This document shows, one piece after another, positions 33,470-42,901 of a DNA stretch of 64,000 nucleotides. The stretch lies in NCBI GenBank assembly GCA_963697975.1, contig OY969111.1:1612001-1676000 (forward strand). The letters run 5' to 3'. The first letter of the stretch is position 1. Each line of letters begins with the position of its first letter. The position numbers were made by a program, and so were the translations under genes. This DNA comes from QHXM01 sp963697975 (lineage in GTDB: Bacteria > Acidobacteriota > Blastocatellia > Pyrinomonadales > Pyrinomonadaceae). The notes below the pieces were generated by a model. The model was not told where the DNA came from. It saw only the letters and a program-made list of their open reading frames with translations, and did not search any database.

Positions 33470-33766
33470 ATGCCAATCACAGAAGCCGACATTGAAAAAA
33501 TCGCGCAGCTCGCGCATCTTGAAATCACGCCGGAAGAGCGCCGGGCATTCACGCCGCAGATCGCCGAAATCGTCGCCTACGTCGAGCAATTGAACGCGCT
33601 CGATACCAGCGCGGTCGAGCCGTCTACCGGCGGACTGACGCCCGAAGGCGAGCAGACCGATTCCTCGCGCGACGACGTGGCGCAGCCTTCGCTCGGACAG
33701 AAGCTCGCCTTAGACCAGGCGCCCGACCCGGCCTCCGGCCATTTCCGCGTGCCGAAGATTCTATAA
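33470..33766 (+). CDS. gatC: Asp/Glu-tRNA amidotransferase subunit C
   Basis: GatC stabilises the GatCAB amidotransferase, which converts misacylated Glu-tRNA(Gln) or Asp-tRNA(Asn). The 98-residue sequence shows EADIEKIAQLAHLEITPEE, the YVEQLNALDTSAVEP helix-loop and the C-terminal FRVPKIL. The gatA gene follows 67 nt later; gatB is not in the window. Confidence 0.95.
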   Translation: MPITEADIEKIAQLAHLEITPEERRAFTPQIAEIVAYVEQLNALDTSAVEPSTGGLTPEGEQTDSSRDDVAQPSLGQKLALDQAPDPASGHFRVPKIL

Positions 33767-33833
33767 GCCACAGGCTTGAGAAAGACTTCAGCATTTACAA
33801 TCTGAACTCTGTAATTCCCAGACTAAATCTCCA

Positions 33834-35300
33834 ATGGATTTTCTGACCGACAACATAGAAACCTTGCGCGCGAAGATGACTAGCGGCAAGACGACGGCGC
33901 GCGCCGTCGCGGAGTCATCGCTCGACGCTGCCGAGCGGCTTAACGACACGCTCAACGCCTTCCTCCAGATTGATCGCGCGGGCGCGCTTCGCCGTGCGGA
34001 AGAATTGGACGCGGCGACAAACGATTCAACCGGGGCACTGGCCGGGATTCCCATCGCCATCAAAGACAACATCTGCGTGCGCGGGCTTCAGACTTCCTGC
34101 GGCTCGCGCATCCTCGGGCCGTATCATCCGCCCTACAACGCGACCGCTATTGAGCGGCTCAACGCCGCCGGAGCAATCATTACGGGGAAGACCAACTGCG
34201 ACGAGTTTGCGATGGGGTCGTCAAACGAAAACTCCGCCTTTGGCCCTGTCAGAAATCCCTGGGACACGGCGCGCGTCCCCGGAGGCTCAAGCGGCGGGTC
34301 GGCGGCGGCGGTGGCGGCAGGCATTGTCACGGTCGCGCTGGGGTCGGAGACGGGAGGCTCCGTGCGCCAGCCCGCATCGCTCTGCGGCATCGTCGGACTA
34401 AAACCAACCTACGGGCGCATCTCGCGCTACGGGCTGGTCGCCTTCGGCTCGTCGCTCGATCAAATCGGAATCTTCGGACGTAACGCCCGCGACATCGGCG
34501 CTGTGCTGGGTGTCATTGCCGGACGCGACACGCATGATGCGACGACCGCAAACGTGCCCGTGCCGGATTACGGAAGCGAGATTGCGCGGGGACTGGAAGG
34601 AGCGCGCATCGGCGTGCCGCGCGAGTTGTTTGGTGAAGGATTGGACGCTGAGGTGCGCGCCTCTGTCGAGAGCGCCATCGAAGCTTACCGCGAGCTTGGC
34701 GCTGAGATAGTCGAGATTGAATTGCCGCACGCGAAATATTGCATCGCTGTTTACTACATCATTGCGACGGCTGAAGCATCCTCGAACCTCGCGCGCTACG
34801 ACGGCGTGCGCTACGGCTTTCGCGCGGAAGAAGCGCCGGAGCTTCGCGCGATGTATCGCCGCACGCGCGACGAAGGTTTCGGAGCGGAAGTCAAACGCCG
34901 CATCATGCTCGGCACTTACGTCCTGTCGTCAGGCTACTACGAAGCCTATTATCGCAAAGCCCAGCAGGTTCGCACGCTCATCAAGCGCGACTTCGAGCAA
35001 GCCTTCGAGCAATGTGAAGCTATCCTGACGCCGACCACGCCGACCATCGCTTTTCTTCTGGGCGAGAAGACGGATGACCCGCTCTCGATGTACCTGAACG
35101 ACATCTACACCTGCACGGCGAATCTCGCGGGCATTCCGGGCATCTCCATCCCCTGCGGCCTGTCCACCGAGAGATTGCCGATAGGCTTTCAACTAATGGG
35201 GAACTACTGGTCTGAACCCACGCTCCTGCGCTTAGCGCACGCTTACGAAAAAGCTCACCCGTTCACCGAGCGCCCGCGCGTCAAGGCGTTTGTAGATTAA
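33834..35300 (+). CDS. gatA: Asp/Glu-tRNA amidotransferase subunit A
   Basis: The amidase signature is complete: GIPIAIKDNICVRG (catalytic Lys), TGKTNCDEFAMGSSNENSAFGPVRNPWD, and VPGGSSGGSAAAVAAGI with GSETGGSVRQPASLCGIVGLKPTYGRISRYG (Ser-cisSer-Lys triad). The 488-residue length is normal. It hydrolyses glutamine to supply ammonia to GatB. Confidence 0.97.
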   Translation: MDFLTDNIETLRAKMTSGKTTARAVAESSLDAAERLNDTLNAFLQIDRAGALRRAEELDAATNDSTGALAGIPIAIKDNICVRGLQTSCGSRILGPYHPPYNATAIERLNAAGAIITGKTNCDEFAMGSSNENSAFGPVRNPWDTARVPGGSSGGSAAAVAAGIVTVALGSETGGSVRQPASLCGIVGLKPTYGRISRYGLVAFGSSLDQIGIFGRNARDIGAVLGVIAGRDTHDATTANVPVPDYGSEIARGLEGARIGVPRELFGEGLDAEVRASVESAIEAYRELGAEIVEIELPHAKYCIAVYYIIATAEASSNLARYDGVRYGFRAEEAPELRAMYRRTRDEGFGAEVKRRIMLGTYVLSSGYYEAYYRKAQQVRTLIKRDFEQAFEQCEAILTPTTPTIAFLLGEKTDDPLSMYLNDIYTCTANLAGIPGISIPCGLSTERLPIGFQLMGNYWSEPTLLRLAHAYEKAHPFTERPRVKAFVD

Positions 35301-35321
35301 AGAGGTAGCGCGTCAGTCTGA

Positions 35322-35840
35322 CTAATAATCCTGTTTTGAGATTTCGTAGTACATCAGGTCGGCATCGTAGTGATGCGCGTCCCTTTTATATTTCATCCCA
35401 AGCTTTTCCAGCACACGCTGCGAAGGGATGTTCTGAGGATTCACTACGGCGACGATTCTATCCAGCTTCAATTCTTCAAATCCATATCTCAGGCTGGCAC
35501 GCGCGGCTTCGGTCGCAAATCCTTTTCCCCATGACGACTTCGCCAGCCCGTAAGCCAACTCTATTTCGGTCGTGCCTTCGAGGCAGATAAGACCGCAATA
35601 GCCGACCACGTGGCCGCTGTCTTTCTCCACGACAGCCCATAATCCAAACCCTCTGTTTCTCCAGCCTTCGATTGTCCGAAGCAGCCCCGCACGGGTCGCT
35701 TCTCTCGTTCTTGGCTTTCCCCCGGAGATATACGTCATCACCTCTGCATCGCCGAAAACCATGTACAGATCATCCAGATCACCGGGCGTGAAGGCGCGCA
35801 GCCGGAGTCTGGCAGTTTCAATCTCAGGAATGCTCGTCAA
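35322..35840 (-). CDS. GNAT-family (RimJ/RimL-type) N-acetyltransferase
   Basis: ETARLRLRAFTPGDLDDLYMVFGD opens the domain. LAYGLAKSSWGKGFATEAARASLRYGFEEL contains the acetyl-CoA loop region. VVNPQNIPSQRVLEKLGMKY closes it, as in RimJ/RimL-like acetyltransferases. The substrate, a protein N-terminus or small molecule, is unknown. It is convergent with gatA. Confidence 0.88.
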   Translation of the reverse strand: MTSIPEIETARLRLRAFTPGDLDDLYMVFGDAEVMTYISGGKPRTREATRAGLLRTIEGWRNRGFGLWAVVEKDSGHVVGYCGLICLEGTTEIELAYGLAKSSWGKGFATEAARASLRYGFEELKLDRIVAVVNPQNIPSQRVLEKLGMKYKRDAHHYDADLMYYEISKQDY

Positions 35841-35878
35841 ATGTGTTCGTCCAGCTTCTCCGCGCCCTTAATTTAATC

Positions 35879-37131
35879 CTACTGCGGTTTCTTCGGCTTC
35901 GGGCGCGGCTTGGCCGGTATGACTTGCTTTTGCGGTTTGTCCAGGCACGGAGTTGAGAGCGCAAGCACCGCTGTCGCGCGCAGAGCTTTGTCTTCCAGAT
36001 TTTTGCTCAACCAGAGCGCGCCGTCGAAATCCTTTGCGCCAAGCTCGCGCAGGGCGTTTTCAAGATTGAGGCCGGGCATGTCGTAAGAAGCGAACATGCT
36101 AAAGACGCGGCCTTCGATGGCGCGCATAATCGAGCTATTGGTGAAGTCTGGATGGTCGAGCCTGTTGATTGTCTTGATCGCCTCGCTCATCACTTCCGAT
36201 GCGCGCAGTGTGTCTAGTTTGGCGAAGAGATAAGCGACGCCAAGTAGTGTTCGCGCCTTCTCAATCGTGTTCGGCGCTTTCAACGCCGCCGCCGCTACTT
36301 CGTCCAGCAATTCGCGGGCACGCGACTTGTCGTTGAGACGCTTGATGATTACGGAGGAGTTCTCGAATAAAAGATAGGCGCGATGGTCAAGCTCTTCGAC
36401 TAATTCAACGCGAACGGATAGACCGAAAGATAATACAAATCGCTCATGCGCCCCTGCGCGTATGCGGCCAGCGCTTCCTGAAAAAATTGATCTGCCGCCG
36501 CTCTGTCTGATTCAGCCAGCTTGAAGAGAGACATCGGCAAAGTGACCGCAGCCGGATAGCGCAAACTGCTGCGAGCAAAGTTAATCGCCGTCTGACGATC
36601 AACTTCCAGCAAGGAAAGCGCCGTGCCGATCAGCTTCTCTCCGATGCTTTGGTTTTTGGTCGCCCCTTGCGCGCTCCTTTCCGCATCGCGCACGTTCTCT
36701 TCGGCTGCCGTTTGAGCGAGCCGCTTCGCCCAAACGGCGTCGCGTTTGGCAATAGCCGTCAACACTCTAAAACGCTGGTCGGGCAGTTGCACACGAAGAC
36801 TTTTTTCGAGCACTGTTTCGTCGCCGCGCTGCCGGAAATACTGCGTCGCCAGTTCAAAGGCTTCAGTGAAGACGGCGCGGGCGCGCTCGCGTTCATAAGG
36901 CCAGAGCAAATCCGCCGCACGAATCAGAACGGTGATGCGCGCCACCGGCTGCTCCAGATTCTTTGACTCGTCCACCTGCTGCTTGACCAGCAACAACGCA
37001 CGCTGCTGGTCGCAGACTGGCTCGGAGGCGTTCTCCGCCTGCCGGGTTTGAGCAATGCTCTGTTGAGATAAACTGATGAAGGAAAGCGCGAGCGCGATTG
37101 TGAAGATGCGCTTTGTGTACGAGGCAGCCAT
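35879..37131 (-). pseudogene. Secreted helical-repeat protein gene interrupted by a frameshift
   Basis: Two adjoining frames make one protein. The first, from ATG 37131 (GGGAG site 7 nt upstream, signal peptide TKRIFTIALALSFISLSQQSIAQ), runs to LYYLSVYPFALN and stops at 36400. The second frame is open across that point, reading SVRVELVEELDHRAYLLFENSSV, and continues to 35879. The composition is the same: alanine-rich helices such as ARARAVFTEAFELATQYF and ASEVMSEAIKTINRL. One added or lost base near 36400-36420 explains it. It is either a recent mutation or a sequencing error. The product is an unknown exported all-helical protein. It ends in a proline/lysine tail. Confidence 0.75.
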
Positions 37132-37194
37132 GCTGAATCTCCCGTCACAGACGCTCAAGAGAGATGTCCTCTCCCGGTCATCTGCGATTTGGAA

Positions 37195-37476
37195 TCATTT
37201 GGAGGAGAGACGCTTCCGGCGCGCGTCTTTCTCCGGCTCTTTATCTGGAAGCAAGTCGCCTGTGAAGAGTTCGATTAATCCTTTGGCCCCGCCGACGACG
37301 GGCGTGACATCCAATCCGACGTGAACCGCGCCGCGAAGCCAACCCTTCTTCCTGATTTCATGCCCTGCCAGACTGAGGGCGAGGAGTGAGCCGACCACCG
37401 GAATCGGCTTGATGATGCGCTTTGCCACTCGCCAGCCGCCCGCCCGCAATATTCTTCGTTTTAACCCCGTAGCCAT
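37195..37476 (-). CDS. Small glycine-rich hypothetical protein
   Basis: The 93-residue basic product contains one hydrophobic stretch (IPVVGSLLALSLAG) and the segment VGLDVTPVVGGAKGLIELFTG. That segment resembles the pre-toxin 'VGxAKGLxExxTG' motif that precedes C-terminal toxin domains in secreted toxins. No toxin domain follows here. Its function is unknown. Confidence 0.6.
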   Translation of the reverse strand: MATGLKRRILRAGGWRVAKRIIKPIPVVGSLLALSLAGHEIRKKGWLRGAVHVGLDVTPVVGGAKGLIELFTGDLLPDKEPEKDARRKRLSSK

Positions 37477-37648
37477 GCTCGCCCCCTCGTGATGATTTTG
37501 CTTCTTATTCTACTTACGTCCTGACGAATCCGCCAACCTGACGCAAACCGTAGCCGAAGCGCAAGGGGCATTGATTACTGCTCCTGCCGATGTGTTAGCA
37601 TGAGCGCGTTCTTTGATTCAAAAATCAATTGCCCGTTAAATTAAGCAG

Positions 37649-38698
37649 ATGTCATTTAAGACCAGCCGCGCTCTGTTAGTCCTCGTCCTGCTCGCTTTCA
37701 TTATTCTTTCTCTCGCCTGCCGTTCTTCCGGCACGTCCAATGGTAAATCGCTTTTGATTTACACGCCGCACGGTCAGGATTTGTTGCGAGATTTTGTGGC
37801 GCGCTACAAACAGGTACACCCCGAAGTGGACGTGCAGTTTCTGGACATGGGGTCGCGCGAAGTGCTTGAACGACTGCGCGCCGAGCGCAACCGCCCGCAG
37901 GCAGATTTATGGTGGGGCGCGGCGCACACGACGTTTCAAACGGCGGCGGACGAAAACCTGCTGGCAATTTATCGTCCATCGTGGGCTGACAAAGTTCCGC
38001 AGGAATCACGCGACCCGCAGGATCGGTGGTACGGGACCTACGAGACGCCCGAAGTCATTGTCTACAACTCTGAGCAGGTGAAAACAGAAGATGCGCCGAA
38101 AGATTGGGACGACGTGCTGGATGCGAAATGGCGCGACAAAATTTTAATCCGCAACCCGAACCCGTCGGATTCGATGCGGGCGATTTTCGGCGCGATGATC
38201 TGGCGCTTTTACAAAGAGACGAACTCGCCCGCTGGCGGCTACGATTGGCTGCGAAAACTGGACGCGAACGTTCACGAGTACACGGCTGACGGGACATTGC
38301 TCATGCAGAAACTGGTGCGCGGCGAAGGCGCAATCACGCTCTGGAACATGCCCGATGTCGTCATCTACCGCGAGAAGAAGAATCTCAAATCAATCGCCTA
38401 TGTGATCCCTAAGAGCGGGGCACCCGTCATCACTGACGGCATCGCAATCGTAAAGGGAGCGCCCCACGAAGAAGAAGCGCGGCGGTTTTACGAGTTCGTC
38501 AACACGCCGGAAAGTCTCATCTACGCCGCGCAGACCTATTACCGCATCCCCACGCGCACAGACCTCGACCGCTCGCAACTGCCCGCCTGGATGAATGAGC
38601 CTTTCACACGGATGCAGATGGATTGGGAGCTACTCCGCAAAGAGGGCAACGAATGGCTGCGCTACTGGGACAGGGAGATTCGGGGAAGGAATAAATAA
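37649..38698 (+). CDS. ABC transporter substrate-binding lipoprotein (ferric/AfuA-type)
   Basis: A lipoprotein signal (LVLVLLAFIILSLACRSS, lipobox LSLAC) precedes a solute-binding fold. Parts include KSLLIYTPHGQDLLRDFVARYK, RPQADLWWGAAHTTFQTAADENLL and the PITDGIAIVKGAPH-like domain swap near residue 255. These match extracellular solute-binding proteins of the Fe(III)/AfuA group, though thiamine or phosphonate ligands cannot be excluded. The ATPase and permease follow on the same strand. Confidence 0.85.
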   Translation: MSFKTSRALLVLVLLAFIILSLACRSSGTSNGKSLLIYTPHGQDLLRDFVARYKQVHPEVDVQFLDMGSREVLERLRAERNRPQADLWWGAAHTTFQTAADENLLAIYRPSWADKVPQESRDPQDRWYGTYETPEVIVYNSEQVKTEDAPKDWDDVLDAKWRDKILIRNPNPSDSMRAIFGAMIWRFYKETNSPAGGYDWLRKLDANVHEYTADGTLLMQKLVRGEGAITLWNMPDVVIYREKKNLKSIAYVIPKSGAPVITDGIAIVKGAPHEEEARRFYEFVNTPESLIYAAQTYYRIPTRTDLDRSQLPAWMNEPFTRMQMDWELLRKEGNEWLRYWDREIRGRNK

Positions 38699-38701
38699 GA
38701 G

Positions 38702-38727
38702 ACTCGTAAATCGTGAATCGTAAATAG
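38702..38727. repeat. Solo heptad arm, family C copy 2
   Basis: CTCGTAAATCGTGAATCG and a further CGTAAAT unit occur 6 nt after the stop of the substrate-binding gene. No complementary right arm is found before the next gene at 38806. Confidence 0.75.
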
Positions 38728-38805
38728 AAGAAAGCCCCGGCCAATTGATGTAACATAGCAGACTCTGATTCAACCAGGCACGAAACTAAGAGGTCGTCTA
38801 AAGAC

Positions 38806-39888
38806 TTGTCCTTTCTCTCATTGCAGAACATCTCGAAGCACTACGGCGAATCAACGGCGGTCGCCGATCTTTCGCTGGACATCGAGCAGAAAGAGTTCTT
38901 CGGCCTGCTCGGCCCTTCCGGCTGTGGCAAGACAACGACCTTGCGCATGATTGCGGGACTGGAGACGCCCGACCGTGGACGCATAGCATTCGACGGGCGC
39001 GACATCACACAGCTTTCGCCGGAACGACGCGGCTTCGGCATGGTCTTCCAGAATTACGCGCTCTTCCCTCACCTCAACGTCTTCGAGAACGTCGCCTTTG
39101 GTTTGCGTGCGCGGAAACGCCCGAAAGCGGAGATGGCTGAACGTGTCGCGGGCGCGCTCGCGCTCGTTCAACTCCCCGGCTTTGAGCGCCGCCCCGTGAC
39201 AGAGCTTTCCGGCGGGCAGCAGCAACGCGTGGCGATTGCGCGCGCCATCAGCATCGAACCCGCGCTGCTGCTTTTCGACGAACCGCTCTCGAATCTGGAT
39301 GTCGCGCTGCGTGAGGAGACGCGCGGAGAGTTGCGTGAGCTTGTCACGAAGTTGGGCCTGACAGCCGTTTACGTCACGCACGATCAGGAAGAAGCCTTTG
39401 CGTTGTGCGACCGCATCAGCGTGATGAGCGAAGGTCGCATACTCCAAACCGGAGCGCCGCGTGAATTGTACGAACGCCCTGCGCTTGAACGGGTCGCGCG
39501 CTTTCTGGGACGCAACAATTTAATCGTCGCCCGGCGATTAACTTCCAGCGACGAAGCTCTCGGACGATTCAAGACGATAGACGGAGAACACACGCTCACC
39601 GTTCCGGTGGAGCGCGAGCTATTGGGGCCGCTCAACAAAAACTGTACGCTCGCCATTCGTCCCGAGCATCTCGTTATCACGAAAGATGGATCGTCCGCAG
39701 CCGAAAATGTTCTGTCCGCCACCATCCGCGAGATAAATTTCGCGGGCGCGACCACCACCATCCACCTGGACGCAGGCGGCCTCACGCTCGAAGCTCTCCG
39801 GCTCAGCCCCGACGGTCTCAGCCTCGGTGATTCCTGCGCCGTCTATCTTCCTATGGAGCGAATCAGCCTCCTGGGGACGAAGGAATAA
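38806..39888 (+). CDS. ABC transporter ATP-binding protein (ferric/spermidine-type)
   Basis: Walker A GPSGCGKTTTLRMI, Q-loop VFQNYALFPHLNVFENVAFGL, signature LSGGQQQRVAIARAI, Walker B LLLFDEPLSNLD and H-loop VYVTHDQEEA are all intact. A C-terminal TOBE-like regulatory domain follows (residues about 235-355). This is the FbpC/PotA layout and pairs with the neighbouring genes. The start is TTG at 38806 without a clear ribosome site. Confidence 0.93.
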   Translation: MSFLSLQNISKHYGESTAVADLSLDIEQKEFFGLLGPSGCGKTTTLRMIAGLETPDRGRIAFDGRDITQLSPERRGFGMVFQNYALFPHLNVFENVAFGLRARKRPKAEMAERVAGALALVQLPGFERRPVTELSGGQQQRVAIARAISIEPALLLFDEPLSNLDVALREETRGELRELVTKLGLTAVYVTHDQEEAFALCDRISVMSEGRILQTGAPRELYERPALERVARFLGRNNLIVARRLTSSDEALGRFKTIDGEHTLTVPVERELLGPLNKNCTLAIRPEHLVITKDGSSAAENVLSATIREINFAGATTTIHLDAGGLTLEALRLSPDGLSLGDSCAVYLPMERISLLGTKE

Positions 39889-39889
39889 C

Positions 39890-39979
39890 AAAGGGATGAG
39901 GGATGAGGGATGAAGGATGAAGTAAAGAAAACTCGCCCCCGCTCACCTTTGATCCCTCATCCCTCATCCCTCATCCCTC
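39890..39979. repeat. Heptad-arm hairpin, family B copy 2
   Basis: Left arm 39890-39922 (GGGATGA GGGATGA GGGATGA AGGATGA) and right arm 39944-39979 (CATCCCT repeated three times after GATCCCT). The left arm starts right after the ATPase stop. The permease start codon lies inside it. Confidence 0.93.
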
Positions 39980-41616
39980 TCCTCGTCGCTCTCGTCCTGC
40001 TCTACGGTGTCGTTTATCCGAGCCTGCGCGTGCTGACCGCTTCGCTTCAGGTGGGTGATGAATGGTCGCTCTTTAATTACCGTGAGCTTCTCGGTCAGCG
40101 CGTGGTGATCGAAGCCGCGTTGACGAGTGTCGGGCTATCGCTCGTGACGGTTTTGCTGTGCGCGCTCGTCGGTTGCGCGCTGGCGTTTCTCTTCGAGCGG
40201 TTCACGTTTCCTCTGCGCGGGTTGTTTGCCGCGCTCGCCGCTCTGCCGCTCGTGCTGCCGCCGCTGGTCGGGACGATTGCTTTCATCTTCCTGTGCGGCG
40301 AATCAGGCATCCTCGCGCGCTTCGTCCAGTGGATGTTCGGGTTGAAGGCCGCGCCCTGGTCTCTGCGCGGCTGGCCAGCGCTGCTGCTTTTTCACACCTA
40401 CACGATGTACCCGTTCTTTTACGTCCTGACGGGCGCAGGCTTGAGACGAATTGACGCCGGACTCGCGGAAGCAGCGCGAAGTTTGGGAGCGCGACCACGA
40501 CAGGTACTCTTTCGCGTCGTGCTGCCGCAGCTCACTCCCTCGCTCATCGCCGCAGGGCTGTTGACCTTTATGACTTCGATGGCGAGTTTCAGCGCGCCGC
40601 TTTTCTTCGGCGGCGACGTGCGCGTGCTGACGCTCGAAATCTACAACGCGCGGCAGCGCGGCGATGTGGCAACGGCGCTCACGGAAACGGTCGTCCTCGC
40701 CGTCATCTCGCTCATCGCTCTCGTCATTTTCCAACGCTACGAGGGCACGCGCCGTTTCGCCGCCGCTGCCATGAAGGGTGCGACGACGAAACGCGCGCCG
40801 ATTAAAAGCGGCAGGGCGCGGCTCATCGCCACGCTCTCAGGTGTAATCTTTACCATCCTGCTCGTGCTGCCGGTGGCAACGCTCGTGCTGGTCAGCTTCG
40901 CGCGTGACGGCGTCTGGACGACGCAAGCCCTGCCCCCGGCCTACACGCTGGAGAACTACACGCGCATTCTGACGCAACCCGATGCCAGCTCTGTTTTCAT
41001 CAACAGCCTGATGATGGCCGGACTGGCGGCACTCTTTGCGCTCGTGTGGAGTTTCGGCGTGGCGGCTGTGGTAACGAAGATGCGTATGCGCTGGCGTCGT
41101 CTCATCAGCCTGCTCATCCTCATTCCCTGGGCTTTGCCGGGAACGGTCGTAGCCATTTCAATCGCCGAAGCCTACGGGCGCGAGAATCCTTTGACCGGCT
41201 CGTTCATCCTCGTCGGCACGTTCTGGATTCTGCCTGTCATCTACTTCCTGAGATTTATGCCGATAGTCGTGCGCGCCGTGCAGGCGAGTATTGAGCAGAT
41301 GGATAAGAGTCTGGAGGAAGCGGCAAGCTCGTTGGGCGCGCGTGGGTGGATGCGTTTCTGGAGAGTGCGGCTGCCGCTCATCTGGCCGGGGGCAATTGCG
41401 GGAACGCTACTGGCTTTCGTCATCGCGCTCGGCGAATACGTCGCCAGCGTGCTCGTCTTCGTTCCCTCGAATCAACCCATCTCAATCAGAATCGCCGCTG
41501 AGATGCGCGACTTCAATCTGGGCACAGCCGCCGCCTACGGCGTAATCTTAATCTGCATCATCACCATCGCCATGCTTATCGCCGCGCGATTGGAGCGCGG
41601 GAAGAAATTGAGCTGA
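39910..41616 (+). CDS. ABC transporter permease with two fused permease domains (FbpB-type)
   Basis: Two BPD_transp_1 domains are fused. Each has its EAA-loop: LAEAARSLGARPRQVLFRVVLPQL near residue 190 and LEEAASSLGARGWMRFWRVRLPLIWP near residue 470. About twelve transmembrane helices are seen, as in FbpB/AfuB-type iron permeases. The first residues (MKDEVKKTRPRSPL, IPHPSSLIP) are encoded by the family B hairpin arm, and the first helix starts just after. No alternative start precedes that helix. Confidence 0.93.
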   Translation: MKDEVKKTRPRSPLIPHPSSLIPLLVALVLLYGVVYPSLRVLTASLQVGDEWSLFNYRELLGQRVVIEAALTSVGLSLVTVLLCALVGCALAFLFERFTFPLRGLFAALAALPLVLPPLVGTIAFIFLCGESGILARFVQWMFGLKAAPWSLRGWPALLLFHTYTMYPFFYVLTGAGLRRIDAGLAEAARSLGARPRQVLFRVVLPQLTPSLIAAGLLTFMTSMASFSAPLFFGGDVRVLTLEIYNARQRGDVATALTETVVLAVISLIALVIFQRYEGTRRFAAAAMKGATTKRAPIKSGRARLIATLSGVIFTILLVLPVATLVLVSFARDGVWTTQALPPAYTLENYTRILTQPDASSVFINSLMMAGLAALFALVWSFGVAAVVTKMRMRWRRLISLLILIPWALPGTVVAISIAEAYGRENPLTGSFILVGTFWILPVIYFLRFMPIVVRAVQASIEQMDKSLEEAASSLGARGWMRFWRVRLPLIWPGAIAGTLLAFVIALGEYVASVLVFVPSNQPISIRIAAEMRDFNLGTAAAYGVILICIITIAMLIAARLERGKKLS

Positions 41617-41633
41617 GGGTTAGAAAAGGGATT

Positions 41634-41730
41634 AGCAGGGATGGACAGGATAGACAGGATAAGAGAAGGAAGATGAAATCAGCACCGCTCCTTTTCTTTT
41701 TCCATCCTGCCTATCCTGTCCATCCCTGCT
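41634..41730. repeat. Long hairpin repeat, family G copy 2
   Basis: Left arm AGCAGGGATGGACAGG... (41634-41660) and right arm 41704-41730 are nearly exact complements. The units are ACAGGATAG-like (9 nt) rather than 7 nt. The outer GCAGGGATGGACAG matches copy 1. It lies between convergent genes and probably acts as a bidirectional terminator. Confidence 0.9.
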
Positions 41731-41736
41731 GAGTTC

Positions 41737-42309
41737 TTACGGCTCAAACTTCTCTTTATTCTCTTCCCGAATCTTTTTAGCTCGCGTCGCTAAATCTTCC
41801 CACTCTTTTTTTAACTTTTCGATGTTGTTGTTAATGTCGTAGCGTCGCTCGTTAAGGAGAGAGAAATCTGTGACCGTATTGTCCATGACAGACTTCGGAA
41901 TCTCGCGTGCCGCTTCCAGATGTTCGACGTGCTTATTGAACTCCTGCGATTTGAGAGAGAGATATTCCCTGAGCTTATCGTCAATCTTGGCCTGGCTGGC
42001 CGTTTCGTAATTCAACGCGGCCTCGCGTAGTTTTTGGGCAGCTTTATCCAGAAGCTCAATGGCTTCTTTGCAAACCGCGCCCACTTCTTCACGGTTGCCG
42101 GGAAATTCCTCCCGGCGTCTGTCCAATTCTTTGAGTTTGGCGTCAGCCTCGACAGCATACTTCTCACTCTCTTTGACAGCCTCATTGCCGTCTTCGACCA
42201 GTCTTTTAGCCCGGCTCATCTCGCCGCACGAGACCAGAAAGCAGGACAGACCCAGGAGAGCGCAGAGGATGGAGAGTTTTTTTCGGGGCTTCATCAGCTT
42301 GTTCGACAT
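41737..42309 (-). CDS. Lipoprotein with coiled coil, unknown function
   Basis: ATG 42309 begins a lipoprotein signal (KLSILCALLGLSCFLVSCGEM, lipobox LVSC). The mature protein is almost entirely helical and charged (AKLKELDRRREEFP, KIDDKLREYLSLKSQEF, NIEKLKKEWEDLATRAKKI), fitting a coiled coil. It is likely anchored to a membrane and periplasmic. The family is not recognised. A TTG seven codons upstream is a weaker start. Confidence 0.65.
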   Translation of the reverse strand: MSNKLMKPRKKLSILCALLGLSCFLVSCGEMSRAKRLVEDGNEAVKESEKYAVEADAKLKELDRRREEFPGNREEVGAVCKEAIELLDKAAQKLREAALNYETASQAKIDDKLREYLSLKSQEFNKHVEHLEAAREIPKSVMDNTVTDFSLLNERRYDINNNIEKLKKEWEDLATRAKKIREENKEKFEP

Positions 42310-42421
42310 TGATCGGAAGTTATAATCCAAGCGCGAGAATATAGCACGATTTACGTTGGAGACTGTATATTAGGCGGCACGGGTAGAGCAGAAGAACTTC
42401 AAAGTTTGCCGGAAACCTTTT

Positions 42422-42901
42422 ATGGCTCTCTTCAGTTGTCTCAAGTGGCCGGAGATGCGTCCCGTCACGCTCTTGCTTATCAAGCGGATGCACGATGGAC
42501 ACACGCAGGGAAGCTTCTCGATTCCGATGGTGGATTTCGCACGCCTCTTCGCGCCCGAAGCGCAAACGGCGGAGATGGCGAAGGTGGCCGAGCGCGGCGA
42601 TATTCAGTTTACGCCGGAGAGCGAGGGCGGCGGGACATTTCAACTGGCGCAGGGGCCAATTGCTACTTTCGAGTTGGGACGCGAAGGATTCGCCATGCGT
42701 ATCCCCGCACGCATGAGCGGCCACTATACGATTCGCCCGTCGGCTTTTCAGATTGAGTTTAACGCTGGCGAGGAGTTGGAAGGTTGTAAACGTCTTTTTG
42801 TTCTCATCTGCAATCGCGTCGTCAGCGTGGACGTGTCCAATGAGCGCATTGACGTGCGATTGCCAAGCAAATTATTCGATCTATGTGTGGAGTTTGAATG
42901 A
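42422..42901 (+). CDS. Hypothetical protein (159 aa)
   Basis: The product has no signal peptide or recognised domain. It seems to be alpha-beta: RPVTLLLIKRMHDGHTQGSF, IQFTPESEGGGTFQLAQG, IRPSAFQIEFNAGE and VSVDVSNERIDVRLPSK suggest a beta-sandwich. The stop overlaps the start of the PIG-L gene (ATGA), so the two are translationally coupled. Its job may be linked to that enzyme. Confidence 0.55.
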   Translation: MALFSCLKWPEMRPVTLLLIKRMHDGHTQGSFSIPMVDFARLFAPEAQTAEMAKVAERGDIQFTPESEGGGTFQLAQGPIATFELGREGFAMRIPARMSGHYTIRPSAFQIEFNAGEELEGCKRLFVLICNRVVSVDVSNERIDVRLPSKLFDLCVEFE

